Part shown: positions 37,010 to 46,834 of the stretch, one piece after another
Numbering within the stretch: position 1 is the stretch's first letter
How the letters are laid out: each line of letters opens with the position of its first letter
Assembly (NCBI GenBank): GCA_964543525.1
Contig: CAZIYW010000001.1
Coordinates: 62,001 to 126,000, forward strand
Length of the DNA: 64,000 bases
From: CBDVBE01 sp964543525
GTDB lineage: Bacteria; Fibrobacterota; Chitinivibrionia; Chitinivibrionales; JANQEN01
Direction: 5' to 3'
Translations under genes and position numbers: made by a program
Notes under the pieces: generated by a model
What the model was told of the DNA's origin: nothing
Databases searched by the model: none
What the model saw: the letters and a program-made list of their open reading frames with translations, nothing else

Positions 37010-37465
37010 CTACTCATTTTTCGCGAATTCACTCTGAATAAAAAGCATCGTTAATCGGAAGACAGCGTCACTATCTATATGTAAAGCCCGATAAATCTTC
37101 TGTAGTATCTGTATCTCTTTATTCGCCAGGTCACGGTCAATACAGGCGAGATGCAGACAGGTATAAAAAATGTGGCTGCGGATGTTCATATCAATTTCCC
37201 TGAAGATAAATTTAATCCGGCTGCATAATTCATCAAGTCCGTAATTCTTCAGAATTTCTATTGCTTCATTAAATATTTTCTTAATAGTGTTCTTATCCAT
37301 ATTCTGCTGAATATAATCCTTACCTTCAGCCAGTTGCGAGAGACCGTTAAACTCCTCCTCCTTATAGGAGCCGTCCGCTGCAATAATTGCCGTCCAACAG
37401 AAAATGGTCCCCTTGGCTACTTTTAAAGCCAGTTTCTTGTCTTTCAGCAGGTTCGGTTTTTCCAT
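37010..37465 (-). CDS. TerB-like helical protein
   Basis: 151 residues from ATG 37465, which has AAGGA eight bases upstream; the frame extends to 37498 but without a ribosome site. All-helical. The pattern AIIAADGSYKEEEFNGLSQL and LHLACIDRDLANKEIQILQK matches the two acidic metal-binding turns of TerB (tellurite-resistance-type) domains, which are common in cytoplasmic stress proteins. No other ter genes are near, so its role is unknown. Confidence 0.7.
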   Translation of the reverse strand: MEKPNLLKDKKLALKVAKGTIFCWTAIIAADGSYKEEEFNGLSQLAEGKDYIQQNMDKNTIKKIFNEAIEILKNYGLDELCSRIKFIFREIDMNIRSHIFYTCLHLACIDRDLANKEIQILQKIYRALHIDSDAVFRLTMLFIQSEFAKNE

Positions 37466-37668
37466 CAATCGTTCCTTTTCAAATAGTAATAACAACACAT
37501 ATATCCGAGGATCATTTTACCATATTAGTCTGGTATTGTCAACATTAATGATATAACCACCGGAGATAATTTATTATAAAATCGCACTTTGAAAAAAAAG
37601 ATGATAAGTGACTTTGTGCTTCATTATTTTCTAAAGAGAGTCTGTAAGAAACCCGGTGAAGGATAGCA

Positions 37669-38312
37669 ATGAAACAATTTTTTATATCAATAATAGTCAT
37701 CCTGGTCCTGCTGATAATTTTTGCCTTAAAATGACCATACACTCCTATCCGTTCAGCTTTAAACTGAAAGCGCTGCCAACGGTACTCTTTGCCTATTTGT
37801 GTTTTAAATATTTGAAAATGCCCGACAAATTATTCATAGGACCGGGCTTTCTCTGTTGCACCAGTGGTGATATATTTCTTGATTTTTCACGGGAAAGCTA
37901 TTTTATCCATGCACTGATCTCGTTTTTATCAGGCCATATATTTTACACACTCGGATTTCTGCAACAAGTACATTTTACAAAAGAGAGATTGCCATTTGCA
38001 ATAATTGCATTTGTGTATACCTCAATCATTACCATCATCCTTTTACCCCGACTGGGAAACTTCCTTATTCCGGTCGTCGTCTATATCATGGTTATTACCA
38101 TCATGGGCATCAGTGCCGCTTTTATCAGCGGTAACAGTCTGGGTATCTTTATCGGTGCTATGATTTTTATTGTCTCCGATTCTCTTATAGCAATTAATAA
38201 ATTTCTTGGTTCATTCAATTATTCGACACCGATTATTATATCCCTCTATTTTATTGCTCAGTATACAATCGGCACCGGTGTTCTGCACTTGGATAATTTC
38301 AGAAAGGCGTAA
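37669..38312 (+). CDS. YhhN-family (lysoplasmalogenase-like) membrane protein, apparent frameshift
   Basis: The main frame (193 residues from ATG 37731) has seven hydrophobic segments and the YhhN-type motifs KLKALPTVLFAY, GDIFLDF, LGFLQQ and ISDSLIAINKF-like IVSDSLIAINKFLG. The family's first membrane helix is missing from it. A perfect candidate, MKQFFISIIVILVLLIIFAL, is encoded from ATG 37669 in the other frame, ending at TGA 37732-37734 (ATGA overlap). A -1 shift at TTA-AAA joins them into 214 residues, normal for the family. Either an indel broke the gene or the shift is programmed. Function in relatives: hydrolysis of lysoplasmalogen-type lipids. Confidence 0.65.
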
Positions 38313-38858
38313 CCTATATTATAAATCGATTATCGATATCGTAATTTCAATGCTTCCAAATCACTTCATTATCTATGCCTGAGAAAAAAATATTCCGGGT
38401 ATAATACTATATTAACCAATAATGTTGCACTATCTTTATAATATTATATAAAACAACGCCTTACGTTTATTACTCACTTCATATTAGAAATCGTAAAATC
38501 ATCGAAATTCGCTTAATCCAATCATTTTTTCGCATTCTATAAGTTAAATGTGCAACATCATTGATTTTAACTTTCAGTTAAATCAACAGTTTGTACAATT
38601 CTAATCCTGGAATAACATAACTATAACAGCCTTAGTGCCTATTATGTAAGAACATATAAACATTGAGCCGGTTTTACAGTGAAAATGATTCTTTCCAACT
38701 GTTTTTTCATTTGAAATATTTCAAGGTTTATAATACAATTCGAATAGCTGTAAGAAACGATAGTACAGAAAACCGTGTAACATGCAACTTTATTAATGAT
38801 TCTTAAAAATATTAACCCATTCCAGGGGACCATATAAACCATCATCAGGGGAAGTATT
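38313..38858. other. AT-rich intergenic region with a possible short mobile repeat
   Basis: 546 bases without a credible gene; a 67-codon minus-strand frame (38642-38845) looks random. The main feature is the inverted-repeat-bounded segment at 38412-38570, listed separately. The rest probably includes the promoter of the TPR lipoprotein gene. Confidence 0.45.
38412..38570. repeat. 159-bp segment bounded by imperfect inverted repeats
   Basis: Left end TTAACCAATAATGTTGCAC (38412-38430); the right end (38550-38570) begins GTGCAACATCATTGATTTTA. The inner nine bases pair exactly and the outer parts pair with gaps. The interior is AT-rich and non-coding. Compatible with a MITE, but only one copy is visible here. 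Confidence 0.4.
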
Positions 38859-39362
38859 ATGAGCTATCAGAAACATGTTCATTTAATGCTTCTTATTACT
38901 CTCATATGCTTTATTGCATGCAATAAATACACCGGTATGTACAGCGGCATACTCCATGAAAAAACCAAATGTTCAAAAAACTGCTCAGAAGAAGAGAACG
39001 ATGCTTTAAGAATACAATGTTATACAAACGCAATTGAAAAAAATCCTGAAAATCCGCAGCTATATTATAAACGGGCCGAGTCATATCGAAAAACATTTAA
39101 ATATACCTCCGCCATATCCGATTTTACCAAAGTTATAGAACTGGAACCGGGAAATACTAATGCCTACTATGCTTTAGCGAGTACAGCTTCACTTGCCTAT
39201 AAAAAAAATTATGCGCTCTACTGGCTTGAAAAAGCTCTGGAAGCGGGATTTGATGATTTCAAGCAAATCTCTTCTGACCCGTCTCTGGATAATATTCGAC
39301 AGATGAAGGAGTTTAAAGAATTGCTGGAAAAATGGGGTAATGAGCTTACTTCTGTGATGTGA
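38859..39362 (+). CDS. TPR-containing lipoprotein
   Basis: 167 residues. Lipoprotein signal LLITLICFIAC with Cys at about 21. Two to three TPR units follow (NPENPQLYYKRAESYRKT, SAISDFTKVIELEPGNTNA, ASLAYKKNYALYWLEKALEA). TPRs are protein-binding scaffolds; the partner is unknown. ATG 38859 follows GGGGAAG. It stands alone between two long AT-rich gaps. Confidence 0.8.
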   Translation: MSYQKHVHLMLLITLICFIACNKYTGMYSGILHEKTKCSKNCSEEENDALRIQCYTNAIEKNPENPQLYYKRAESYRKTFKYTSAISDFTKVIELEPGNTNAYYALASTASLAYKKNYALYWLEKALEAGFDDFKQISSDPSLDNIRQMKEFKELLEKWGNELTSVM

Positions 39363-39702
39363 GACTTCTACACTGTTCATTGTTAAATTCAGTTATGTTA
39401 TCAATACTGATCAGAGAATTACCTCATGTAATTTATTCCCATTGAAACACCTGCGTGAAAATGTAACAACTTTTTTAAAAAATGTAAAGTGATCCTATTG
39501 TATCTTAACAGCACCAACTAACCAGTTGAATTTCAGACAGGTTAGCAACTGTTTACAAAAGAGTTTGCCAGAGATATTACTTTTTTTTAAGAAAAGGTAA
39601 ATGAATCCTTGTTTATATTTCTCTTATGTATGAACCTTTTAAGCTATGACACGACAGTTTAATAAGTATTGCAATAAGAATCATATAACAAGGAGTAAAA
39701 AA
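39363..39702. other. Intergenic region upstream of the GH2 gene
   Basis: 340 bases, AT-rich. No gene or RNA recognised. A small inverted repeat CTAACC/GGTTAG lies near 39520-39550. The GH2 promoter should be here, but I cannot define the boxes. Confidence 0.4.
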
Positions 39703-42579
39703 ATGGAACTGATTAAGTTTCTTATATCCTTATCTATTATCAAAAAGCTTGGTATTGCGCTGTTTGTTATAATCCATTTTACTTTCGGTTCTCAAATTAA
39801 TCTCAACGAAAACTGGAGGATGCAATCGTCTGATAAGATTACTGAAACCGGAGCCGCCATCTCAAGCAATGATTTCAGACCGGAAAGCTGGTATCCGATA
39901 TCGGTTCCTTCAACAGTCATAGCAGGTCTCGTATCCAACGGTGTGTATAAGAATCCATTTTATGCACAGAATCTGGCATCAATACCATCCAGTGAATTTG
40001 AAAATTCCTGGTGGTTCAGAACAGCATTTATCATTCCAGATACCGAAGTCGGAAAAAGAATATGGCTCAATTTCCGCGGGATTAACTATCGTGCCAATAT
40101 ATGGCTGAATGGAGAGAAAATCGCAGATTCGGCTGCGGTTGTCGGCGCATACAGAACATACGAATTTGATGTTACGGATAAGGTAACTTTTGGGAACGAT
40201 TCAAATGTAATTGCGGTGGAAATATATCGATGCGAAAAGTATGATCTTGCAATTAATTTCGTTGATTGGTCACCCCATCCTCCGGACAGCAGTATGGGAT
40301 TATTCAAACCGGTTTACATTAAAACAAGTGGTGATGTTAAATTACGAAACGCACATGTTGTTTCCGAACTTGACATACCGTCACTTGCAACAGCAAAGCT
40401 CACTGTTCTTGCGGAATTAACTAATGCAACAAGTACAACTGTTTCTGGTACATTGCATGGAAAAATTGGGGCAATCAGTTTTTCAAAGGACGTCACTCTT
40501 GCTGCCGGCGAAAAAAAGGAGGCTGTCTTCTCTCCCGATGATTTTCCTCAACTTGTGATTGCTAATCCTTCAATATGGTGGCCATGGCAAATGGGCGATC
40601 AACCATTATACGATTTAATTCTTAACTATAAAATAGGCGATAAGCTCTCTGACAGTATTCAGATTCAATTCGGCATACGGCAAATTTCCTCAAGACTTAA
40701 TACTGTTGATAATAAAAAATACAGAACTTACTCTGTCAACGGTAAAGATATCCTAATTCGAGGTGCGGGATGGTGTCCGGATCTTTTTCTCCGACGGGAT
40801 CCGAAAAGAATTGAAGATGAGATAAGGTATGTAAGGGATATGAACCTTAACACCATCAGACTCGAAGGAAAACTTGAAGAAAAAGATTTTTACGATTTAT
40901 GCGATAAATATGGAATTCTTGTGATGGCGGGATGGTGTTGCAGCTATCTTGGCACAGGGTGGGAAAAATGGGAATGGTGGGATGCAGAAGATCATATGGT
41001 GGCTTATGCATCTACTCGCTCACAGATTTACCGTCATCGATATCATCCCTGTATGCTCGCCTGGTTGTATGCGAGTGACAGACTCCCTCCTTCCGATGTC
41101 GAGCAGTCGTATCTGGATATTTTTAATGAATTATCGTGGCCGAATCCCACTTTAGCAAGCGCAGGTTCATTTACCAGTACTATAACAGCCCAGACCGGTG
41201 TTAAAATGTCCGGGCCTTATAAATGGGAACCGCCGTCTTACTGGTTCCAGGATACTTACAAAGGAGGTTATTTCGGATTTAACACAGAAGCCGGCCCTGG
41301 CGCCTCGGTTCCTCCTTTAGAAAGTATTAAAGAATTCATACCGGCAAGCAATCTCTGGCCGATTGACAATGTATGGAGCTACCATTGCGGTATTGAGCAT
41401 TTTAAGGATCTCCGGGTTTTTACAGAAGCGCTCGACAATCGTTACGGCCCTTCCCAAAGCGCGGAGGAATACTGCATGAAATCACAAGTGGCGGCGTATG
41501 AATCGCATCGTGCAATGTTTGAGGCTTATTCCCAGAACAAGTACACCGCAACCGGTATTATTCAATGGATGCTGAATAATGCGTGGCCTTCCATGATCTG
41601 GCATCTCTATGATTACTATCTACGTCCCGGCGGTTCCTATTACGGCTCTAAAACAGGCTGCAAACCACTGCATATCCAGTACTCCGTCAATGATCGCAAA
41701 GTCACCGTGGTCAATTCCTACTATTCGGGCTTTGATAATCTGAACGCAACAGCGGATGTCTATACCATTGACGGAGAAAAAACATTTCATAAGAGCTCAG
41801 ACGTTTCACTCGGTCCTGATGAGGTTAAAAAGCTGTTTCAGATCCCGGAATTTGATACTATTTCTTCAACATATTTTGTTAAACTCAGATTAAATAACTC
41901 CACCGGCGAAATCATTGACAGAAACTGCTACTGGCTTTCAACAAAGGAAGATACGGTTAATTGGGCCGCTGACTCCGGCTATTTTACCCCGACAAAATCA
42001 TTTGCCGATTTTTCCGAACTGCAGAATCTTGATACGGTTGCGATAAACTGCCTCATGAAAATTAAAAACGGCTCAAGCGAAGACACAGTTATCGTGACAG
42101 TACACAATCCGACAAAAAACATTGCCTTTGCAATCCACCTTAAACTTGTCAAAAGCACCGACAAAAAAGAAGTTCTTCCAGTACTATGGGAAGACAACTA
42201 CTTCACACTCTTTCCCGGTGAAAAAAGAAATATTACATCACGATACAGACAGGAAGACGCTGACGGCGCAACACCTGAGCTGAAAATCGACGGATGGAAC
42301 GTTAAAAAGGGAGCGACGGATATAAACAAAAATCCGAATAACCATTTCCCATCTTTGCCCTATAAATATACCTGCACTATCTATAATGTTCTCGGAAGAA
42401 AACTTTATGAATTTTCTTCCAGTGACCGGATTAGTAAGGCAATTACGGCCTTTCAGACCAAAAATCTCTCTTTCTGGGATAAGAAACTGGCTGCAGGTAT
42501 TTACATTGTAAGCATGAAGAAGTATTATAGGACATGTAAGCAGCCGGTGGTTTCAAAAAGTGCGATGATCAGATTTTAA
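39703..42579 (+). CDS. Secreted GH2 enzyme, exo-beta-D-glucosaminidase-like, with sorting tail
   Basis: 958 residues from ATG 39703 (AAGGAGT upstream); the frame opens earlier at 39646. Signal peptide, then the GH2 sugar-binding, Ig-like and TIM-barrel domains. The barrel carries AWLYASDRLPPSD (likely acid/base Asp) and GFNTEAGPGASVPPLESI (likely nucleophile Glu), as in CsxA exo-beta-D-glucosaminidases rather than E. coli LacZ. It would release glucosamine from chitosan oligomers. The C-terminus (about 880-940, YTCTIYNVLGRKLYEF, KKLAAGIYIVSMKK) is a Por/type-A sorting-like domain, implying export by a T9SS-like path and surface attachment; that is inference. Confidence 0.85.
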   Translation: MELIKFLISLSIIKKLGIALFVIIHFTFGSQINLNENWRMQSSDKITETGAAISSNDFRPESWYPISVPSTVIAGLVSNGVYKNPFYAQNLASIPSSEFENSWWFRTAFIIPDTEVGKRIWLNFRGINYRANIWLNGEKIADSAAVVGAYRTYEFDVTDKVTFGNDSNVIAVEIYRCEKYDLAINFVDWSPHPPDSSMGLFKPVYIKTSGDVKLRNAHVVSELDIPSLATAKLTVLAELTNATSTTVSGTLHGKIGAISFSKDVTLAAGEKKEAVFSPDDFPQLVIANPSIWWPWQMGDQPLYDLILNYKIGDKLSDSIQIQFGIRQISSRLNTVDNKKYRTYSVNGKDILIRGAGWCPDLFLRRDPKRIEDEIRYVRDMNLNTIRLEGKLEEKDFYDLCDKYGILVMAGWCCSYLGTGWEKWEWWDAEDHMVAYASTRSQIYRHRYHPCMLAWLYASDRLPPSDVEQSYLDIFNELSWPNPTLASAGSFTSTITAQTGVKMSGPYKWEPPSYWFQDTYKGGYFGFNTEAGPGASVPPLESIKEFIPASNLWPIDNVWSYHCGIEHFKDLRVFTEALDNRYGPSQSAEEYCMKSQVAAYESHRAMFEAYSQNKYTATGIIQWMLNNAWPSMIWHLYDYYLRPGGSYYGSKTGCKPLHIQYSVNDRKVTVVNSYYSGFDNLNATADVYTIDGEKTFHKSSDVSLGPDEVKKLFQIPEFDTISSTYFVKLRLNNSTGEIIDRNCYWLSTKEDTVNWAADSGYFTPTKSFADFSELQNLDTVAINCLMKIKNGSSEDTVIVTVHNPTKNIAFAIHLKLVKSTDKKEVLPVLWEDNYFTLFPGEKRNITSRYRQEDADGATPELKIDGWNVKKGATDINKNPNNHFPSLPYKYTCTIYNVLGRKLYEFSSSDRISKAITAFQTKNLSFWDKKLAAGIYIVSMKKYYRTCKQPVVSKSAMIRF

Positions 42580-42694
42580 ATATTTCTGATGTACTGAAAA
42601 AGGAGTTAAAAAAATTATAGTCGCACAGGCTTATCCGTGTTCTATTTTTTTACCTGGATATATACTCTCTGAAAACAGAACCAGAAGGATAAAC

Positions 42695-42889
42695 ATGAGT
42701 AAAATAGCCATAACCCTCGAAGAAAAAGATTTAATAGAACTACAGGAAATACTTCTTGACGATGACAAGGACGCCGCTTTGTCATTTCTGAAAACATGCA
42801 TAGCTACGAAATTACCCTCAAAGGGCGACGCGCACTGTGACTCGACGCGGATTAACCCCTATCTGCAGAAGCCTGAGAGATTGGGGTAA
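42695..42889 (+). CDS. Small conserved-looking acidic/helical protein
   Basis: 64 residues, not recognised. MSKIAITLEEKDLIELQEIL, then LDDDKDAALSFLKTCIATKL, is a clear amphipathic helical pattern; the tail CDSTRINPYLQKPE is extended. ATG 42695 has AAGGAT five bases upstream, which supports translation. It is the only small protein in this stretch with a good ribosome site. Function unknown. Confidence 0.65.
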   Translation: MSKIAITLEEKDLIELQEILLDDDKDAALSFLKTCIATKLPSKGDAHCDSTRINPYLQKPERLG

Positions 42890-42978
42890 ATGTTTTTTAT
42901 CGTGTTTGTGCGCGGCCATTGCATCTACCACACGTGCATTGTCCTCGTAATCGATTAGTAGTACGATTAAAACTAAGA

Positions 42979-44166
42979 TTACGATTTATTTAGTACCTTC
43001 AGGTATACATCGAGAGTAGCCTTCGCCATGATCTCCTTGGTGAAATGTGTCAGCACATTACTTCTGCCAACCTCACCGTACCGGCGGGTTAGATCCTTAT
43101 CCTGCATGCACATAATTATTCTATGCGCCAATGCTTCATGATCACGTACCGGGACAACATACCCGTTAATACCATCATGGATAATCTCAGGCATGCCACC
43201 GGCTCGTGTGATTACCATCGGTTTCTCTGTTGCCTGTGCTTCCAGCATGGTCAACCCGAATGGCTCCTGCGCGGAGGAGGGATATACGCACACTTCGGCA
43301 AGATTGTAGAGTTCAGCCATCTGATCGATAGTGAATGAGTCGATATAGATATTGTCTTTTAATCCAAGTATATCGATCAGCTCGGACATGAAAGCCATAT
43401 CACCTTCAAAATGGGCATCCCAGTCGATAATATTACCGGAACCTGCAAGGACAAGCAATATGTTATCAATCTGTTTTTTGACAATTGCAGCGGCTTTTAT
43501 GCTAATATCCCCACCCTTGCCGAGAGAAATCCGGGCAGGATGAAATATGACCCTTTTACCTTTCAGGTTGGGATACTTCTCATATAACGTTTCCAAATCG
43601 TCTCGTTTCCGGAATTTATCAGTATCAATGCCATGATGCACCACAGTGATTTTATTGCCATCAAATCCGGCTCCTGCAATTTCCTTTTTAATAAAATGAC
43701 TCACTGCAATAATGTGATCCCAGGGAAATCGTGCGGTCAGATCAAGAAATATCGGCTCATCCCACACGTTATGTGCGGTCAGGATTAACGGCACCCCGCG
43801 CTTCTTCGCCTCCTGTTTCAGAATTTCAGGATGAAGGCGTGTAAAATAGTGCATGTTATGGGCGTGAATGATGTCGGGATTCGCCTCATCCAAAAACTGT
43901 ACCAGCTCTTTCTCAAGCTCCTCCTTCGGAAGAGGATTCTTTGTCTGAAGTAATCTGTTCAGATCCATAACCTGTGTTCTTACCACCTCAATCCCCTGAT
44001 AGGTTTCCCGATCCGGCGTCTCAGGCACTGAAGAGGTAAAGACCCACTGATGATGCCCTCTCTTTATAAGTTCAGGAAGCAAAATAGACAAATGGGTCTC
44101 CACCCCGCCAATGGTCGGAGGGAAAGCCCAGTGAAGATGTGCGATACACAATCTGCTATCCGCCAT
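42979..44166 (-). CDS. GT4 glycosyltransferase (GT-B fold), pair A
   Basis: 395 residues. GGVETHLSILLPEL in the acceptor loop, HAHNMHYFTRLHPE, LILTAHNVWDEP, HPARISLGKGGD and the donor E-x7-E motif EPFGLTMLEAQATEKPMV with GGMPEIIHDGINGYVVP define a family 4 retaining transferase. It lies four bases after the GH65 gene 44171-46483. Donor and acceptor cannot be told; the pairing with a disaccharide phosphorylase suggests an alpha-glucosyl product. It is a close paralogue of the GT4 at 49189. Confidence 0.9.
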   Translation of the reverse strand: MADSRLCIAHLHWAFPPTIGGVETHLSILLPELIKRGHHQWVFTSSVPETPDRETYQGIEVVRTQVMDLNRLLQTKNPLPKEELEKELVQFLDEANPDIIHAHNMHYFTRLHPEILKQEAKKRGVPLILTAHNVWDEPIFLDLTARFPWDHIIAVSHFIKKEIAGAGFDGNKITVVHHGIDTDKFRKRDDLETLYEKYPNLKGKRVIFHPARISLGKGGDISIKAAAIVKKQIDNILLVLAGSGNIIDWDAHFEGDMAFMSELIDILGLKDNIYIDSFTIDQMAELYNLAEVCVYPSSAQEPFGLTMLEAQATEKPMVITRAGGMPEIIHDGINGYVVPVRDHEALAHRIIMCMQDKDLTRRYGEVGRSNVLTHFTKEIMAKATLDVYLKVLNKS

Positions 44167-44170
44167 ACTG

Positions 44171-46483
44171 TTATCTCTCCTTTACATTGGTTATGGTTGT
44201 TTCTTTACCGCCTTTAAGCTGTACAAATTTACCAAACACGTACATTTCCATTGATTGTCTAGCGCTGGCATCATAATAAAAACTCATACTATCATTCTTT
44301 GCGGAAACATTCAGCCGCTTTCCTCTATAGTAAATGGAAAAACAAACGCTGCCTATTTCTTCCGGAATGTGTGGGTTGAAAGAAACACGGTCCAATCCGA
44401 TACGCATACCACAGAATCCGTTTACAACTACCTGCCATGTAGCGCCAAGTGATGCGCCGTGGATACCGCCATCAGTATTGTTATAGAGATTATGAATATC
44501 CGTATACAGGCAGGCAAGAAAATAGTTATATGCTTTCTTCATGTCGCCTACCTCAGCTCCCATAATTGCATAAGTTGAAGGACTGAGTGAAGATTTGTGC
44601 AGGGTTCTTTCATCGTAAAAATAGTAGTTCGCCTTTTTTGTCTCCATATCAAAATCATCAGAGAGCAGGTAAAGCAGAATCAGCGTATCACCCTGTTTTA
44701 CATATTGCGTTTTGCACAGTTCCTTCACCGAAACATGTTTTTCCGGCAATCCAGGCAGGTAATATTTTTCCCTCTTGGGCAGAGGAAACTTTTTCAGTTT
44801 AAAAAAGCCGTCGAATTCTTCAATAATCCTGTCTTTTCTTCTGGGAGGTTTTTTTATGGCATCCGCAACTGCCGCCCATCGACTGATTGCCTTTTTATTT
44901 AAATTGATTTTTTCCAGAATCCGCGAAACTTTGCCTTTATCAATTGATTCGAACTCATTCAGACAATGTAACGCTGCATGAATATTAAACCGCGCCATAC
45001 CATTGGTGAAAGCGTTGTTGTTGGTATTTGCGTGGAATTCATCGCAACCCATGACGCCATTGATTTCATAGGCTTTGGTTTTTTTATTATATGAAACGCG
45101 GCTGACCCAGAACCGTGCCGTCTCAAGCAACATCTCCAGTCCGTATTTCCACATAAAATTCTTATCGCCTGTAATATGGTAATAGTGCCAGGTACCGTAT
45201 GCAACGTCACAGACAATATGTTCTTCTTCACCTATGATTGTGCGGACGGTCCTCCCGTCAAGGTCGATGGTGAAACGGGGTGTCACTTCAACGCCCTTAT
45301 CAGCGGACTCCCATGGGAACTGTGCCCCTTCATACCCACGGCGCTTCGCAATGTCGCGGGCGGGGTCAAGCCGGTTGTACCGGTACATAAGCAATGCCCG
45401 CGCCGCTTTCGGATCGGTGTAAATAAAAAACGGCAGCATAAACAGTTCCGTGTCCCAGAACACGTGGCCCTTGTATGCTTCGGCGCTTAATGTCCGGGCA
45501 CCGATACTCGCCTGCTCCTCATCAGGATTCGCAAGAATTAAAAGATGATAGATATTAAAACGTAACGCTCGCTGCGGCTCCCCGTTGCACCCAAGCTTTA
45601 CATCCGAAATATCCCAGCGTTTAGCCCACCCGTTTTTATGATCCATAAACATCCGATCAAATCCTTTCTTTACCATATCCTTTAAGAGGGACACTGTTTT
45701 GGCTTTAACAGTACGCTCAGTAATCCCCTTGTCACGGGTTGTATTAATCGCAAAAAACTTGGTAAAACAAACGGTCCGCTGTTTAGCCGCTTTGAAGGTA
45801 AACTTTTCTCTGATTTCAGTATTTTCCCTGTTGCCATTTCTCACTGACAGTTGTGTTGCATAAGCCAGGATATACCGGTGTTCAAAGGTAATGTCCGAAA
45901 GATAATTAACTTTACCGATGCGGCATTTCTCTTTGGTGATATAGTGCATTTTGTCACCTTCAGTCATAACTCCTTTATTGGTAACCGTGTCATCCACCAG
46001 AGACTCGATTTCAATTTCCGCGGAAGCGTCCAGTGGAGTGACAAGGACACGCATTGCACCGCAATGTTTTTCATCGATACAGAAGAACCTGACTGATTCA
46101 ATGCGGTAACGCTTTTTTTGTTTGTCGGCCAGAACGGTGTTTCTGACCAGTATACCTTGCCGCATATCAAGGGCGCGGTAATGGGAAACAACCTTCATGG
46201 TTGCATTATCGAGAGATTCCCCGTTCACTTTCATTCGGAAGCACGCCGGATTGGGGGCATTGACCAACTCTGTAACCTGCGTGTTTTTTGCATCGTACAG
46301 CCCGGCAAAACAGGTGCCAGGTGTAACCCCTTCGGGCAGGTCCTCCAGAATGCCGCGGCTGCCGAGATAGCCGTTACCTAATGTAAAGAGCGTCTCATAC
46401 AATGTCTGCTTTTCCGGTTCCCACTTTTTTTCCTCCACGAGCCATTCACAGCTACTCACGGCGGGCAACCTGTTCACGAGCAT
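44171..46483 (-). CDS. GH65 glycoside phosphorylase-like protein, copy A
   Basis: 770 residues, full length. LFTLGNGYLGSRG, the (alpha/alpha)6 barrel segment GARTLSAEAYKGHVFWDTE, the catalytic acid in MGCDEFHANTNNN (E482) and the phosphate-site motif SSLSPSTYAI are present. The family phosphorolyses alpha-glucosidic disaccharides (maltose, trehalose, kojibiose and others) to beta-glucose 1-phosphate; specificity cannot be read. The usual GPDE is GCDE here (Cys at 480). Strong ribosome site AGGAGGGAGG before ATG 46483. Divergent from copy B. Confidence 0.92.
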   Translation of the reverse strand: MLVNRLPAVSSCEWLVEEKKWEPEKQTLYETLFTLGNGYLGSRGILEDLPEGVTPGTCFAGLYDAKNTQVTELVNAPNPACFRMKVNGESLDNATMKVVSHYRALDMRQGILVRNTVLADKQKKRYRIESVRFFCIDEKHCGAMRVLVTPLDASAEIEIESLVDDTVTNKGVMTEGDKMHYITKEKCRIGKVNYLSDITFEHRYILAYATQLSVRNGNRENTEIREKFTFKAAKQRTVCFTKFFAINTTRDKGITERTVKAKTVSLLKDMVKKGFDRMFMDHKNGWAKRWDISDVKLGCNGEPQRALRFNIYHLLILANPDEEQASIGARTLSAEAYKGHVFWDTELFMLPFFIYTDPKAARALLMYRYNRLDPARDIAKRRGYEGAQFPWESADKGVEVTPRFTIDLDGRTVRTIIGEEEHIVCDVAYGTWHYYHITGDKNFMWKYGLEMLLETARFWVSRVSYNKKTKAYEINGVMGCDEFHANTNNNAFTNGMARFNIHAALHCLNEFESIDKGKVSRILEKINLNKKAISRWAAVADAIKKPPRRKDRIIEEFDGFFKLKKFPLPKREKYYLPGLPEKHVSVKELCKTQYVKQGDTLILLYLLSDDFDMETKKANYYFYDERTLHKSSLSPSTYAIMGAEVGDMKKAYNYFLACLYTDIHNLYNNTDGGIHGASLGATWQVVVNGFCGMRIGLDRVSFNPHIPEEIGSVCFSIYYRGKRLNVSAKNDSMSFYYDASARQSMEMYVFGKFVQLKGGKETTITNVKER

Positions 46484-46834
46484 ACTTACCTCCCTCCTGA
46501 AAAAAAAATGACAACACCCAAGTTTTTTGTATGTTGACTACTGATAAATAGAAACATGATCATCGACGATCTTAAAAATAACATTGTATCGTCTGAATAA
46601 AATATCACTTTCCCGTTAAAAAAGCGATTAAAATTGTAGTTTCTTAAATTTTAACCCGCTATCATTGACAATTGTTTTACCGTTATAAGGAGCGTTTTTT
46701 TACCGGGAATATATTATTTTTTTATTATATAATAAAATAATAATTATAATATATAATTTATAGTACCTGCCATTTTCCGGCATATAGTATCCATTTTCCA
46801 TGGCTATTATCCCACTCCATCAAACGAGGTTCGA
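46484..46834. other. Divergent promoter region between the two GH65 genes
   Basis: 351 bases. About 46700-46770 is almost pure A/T (TTATTATATAATAAAATAAT), likely to melt easily and to carry promoters for both divergent operons. No operator that I can name, and no gene. Confidence 0.5.

Noticed and set aside
38642..38845. 67-codon minus-strand frame in the 38.3-38.9 kb gap
   Set aside because: Random composition and no start signal.
42945..42984. TCGTAATC/GATTACGA inverted repeat at the end of GT4 copy A
   Set aside because: Only 8 bp, overlaps the stop codon and lacks a T-run.
46690..46770. Very AT-rich stretch considered as a replication origin
   Set aside because: No DnaA-box cluster and no replication genes nearby; more likely a divergent promoter region.
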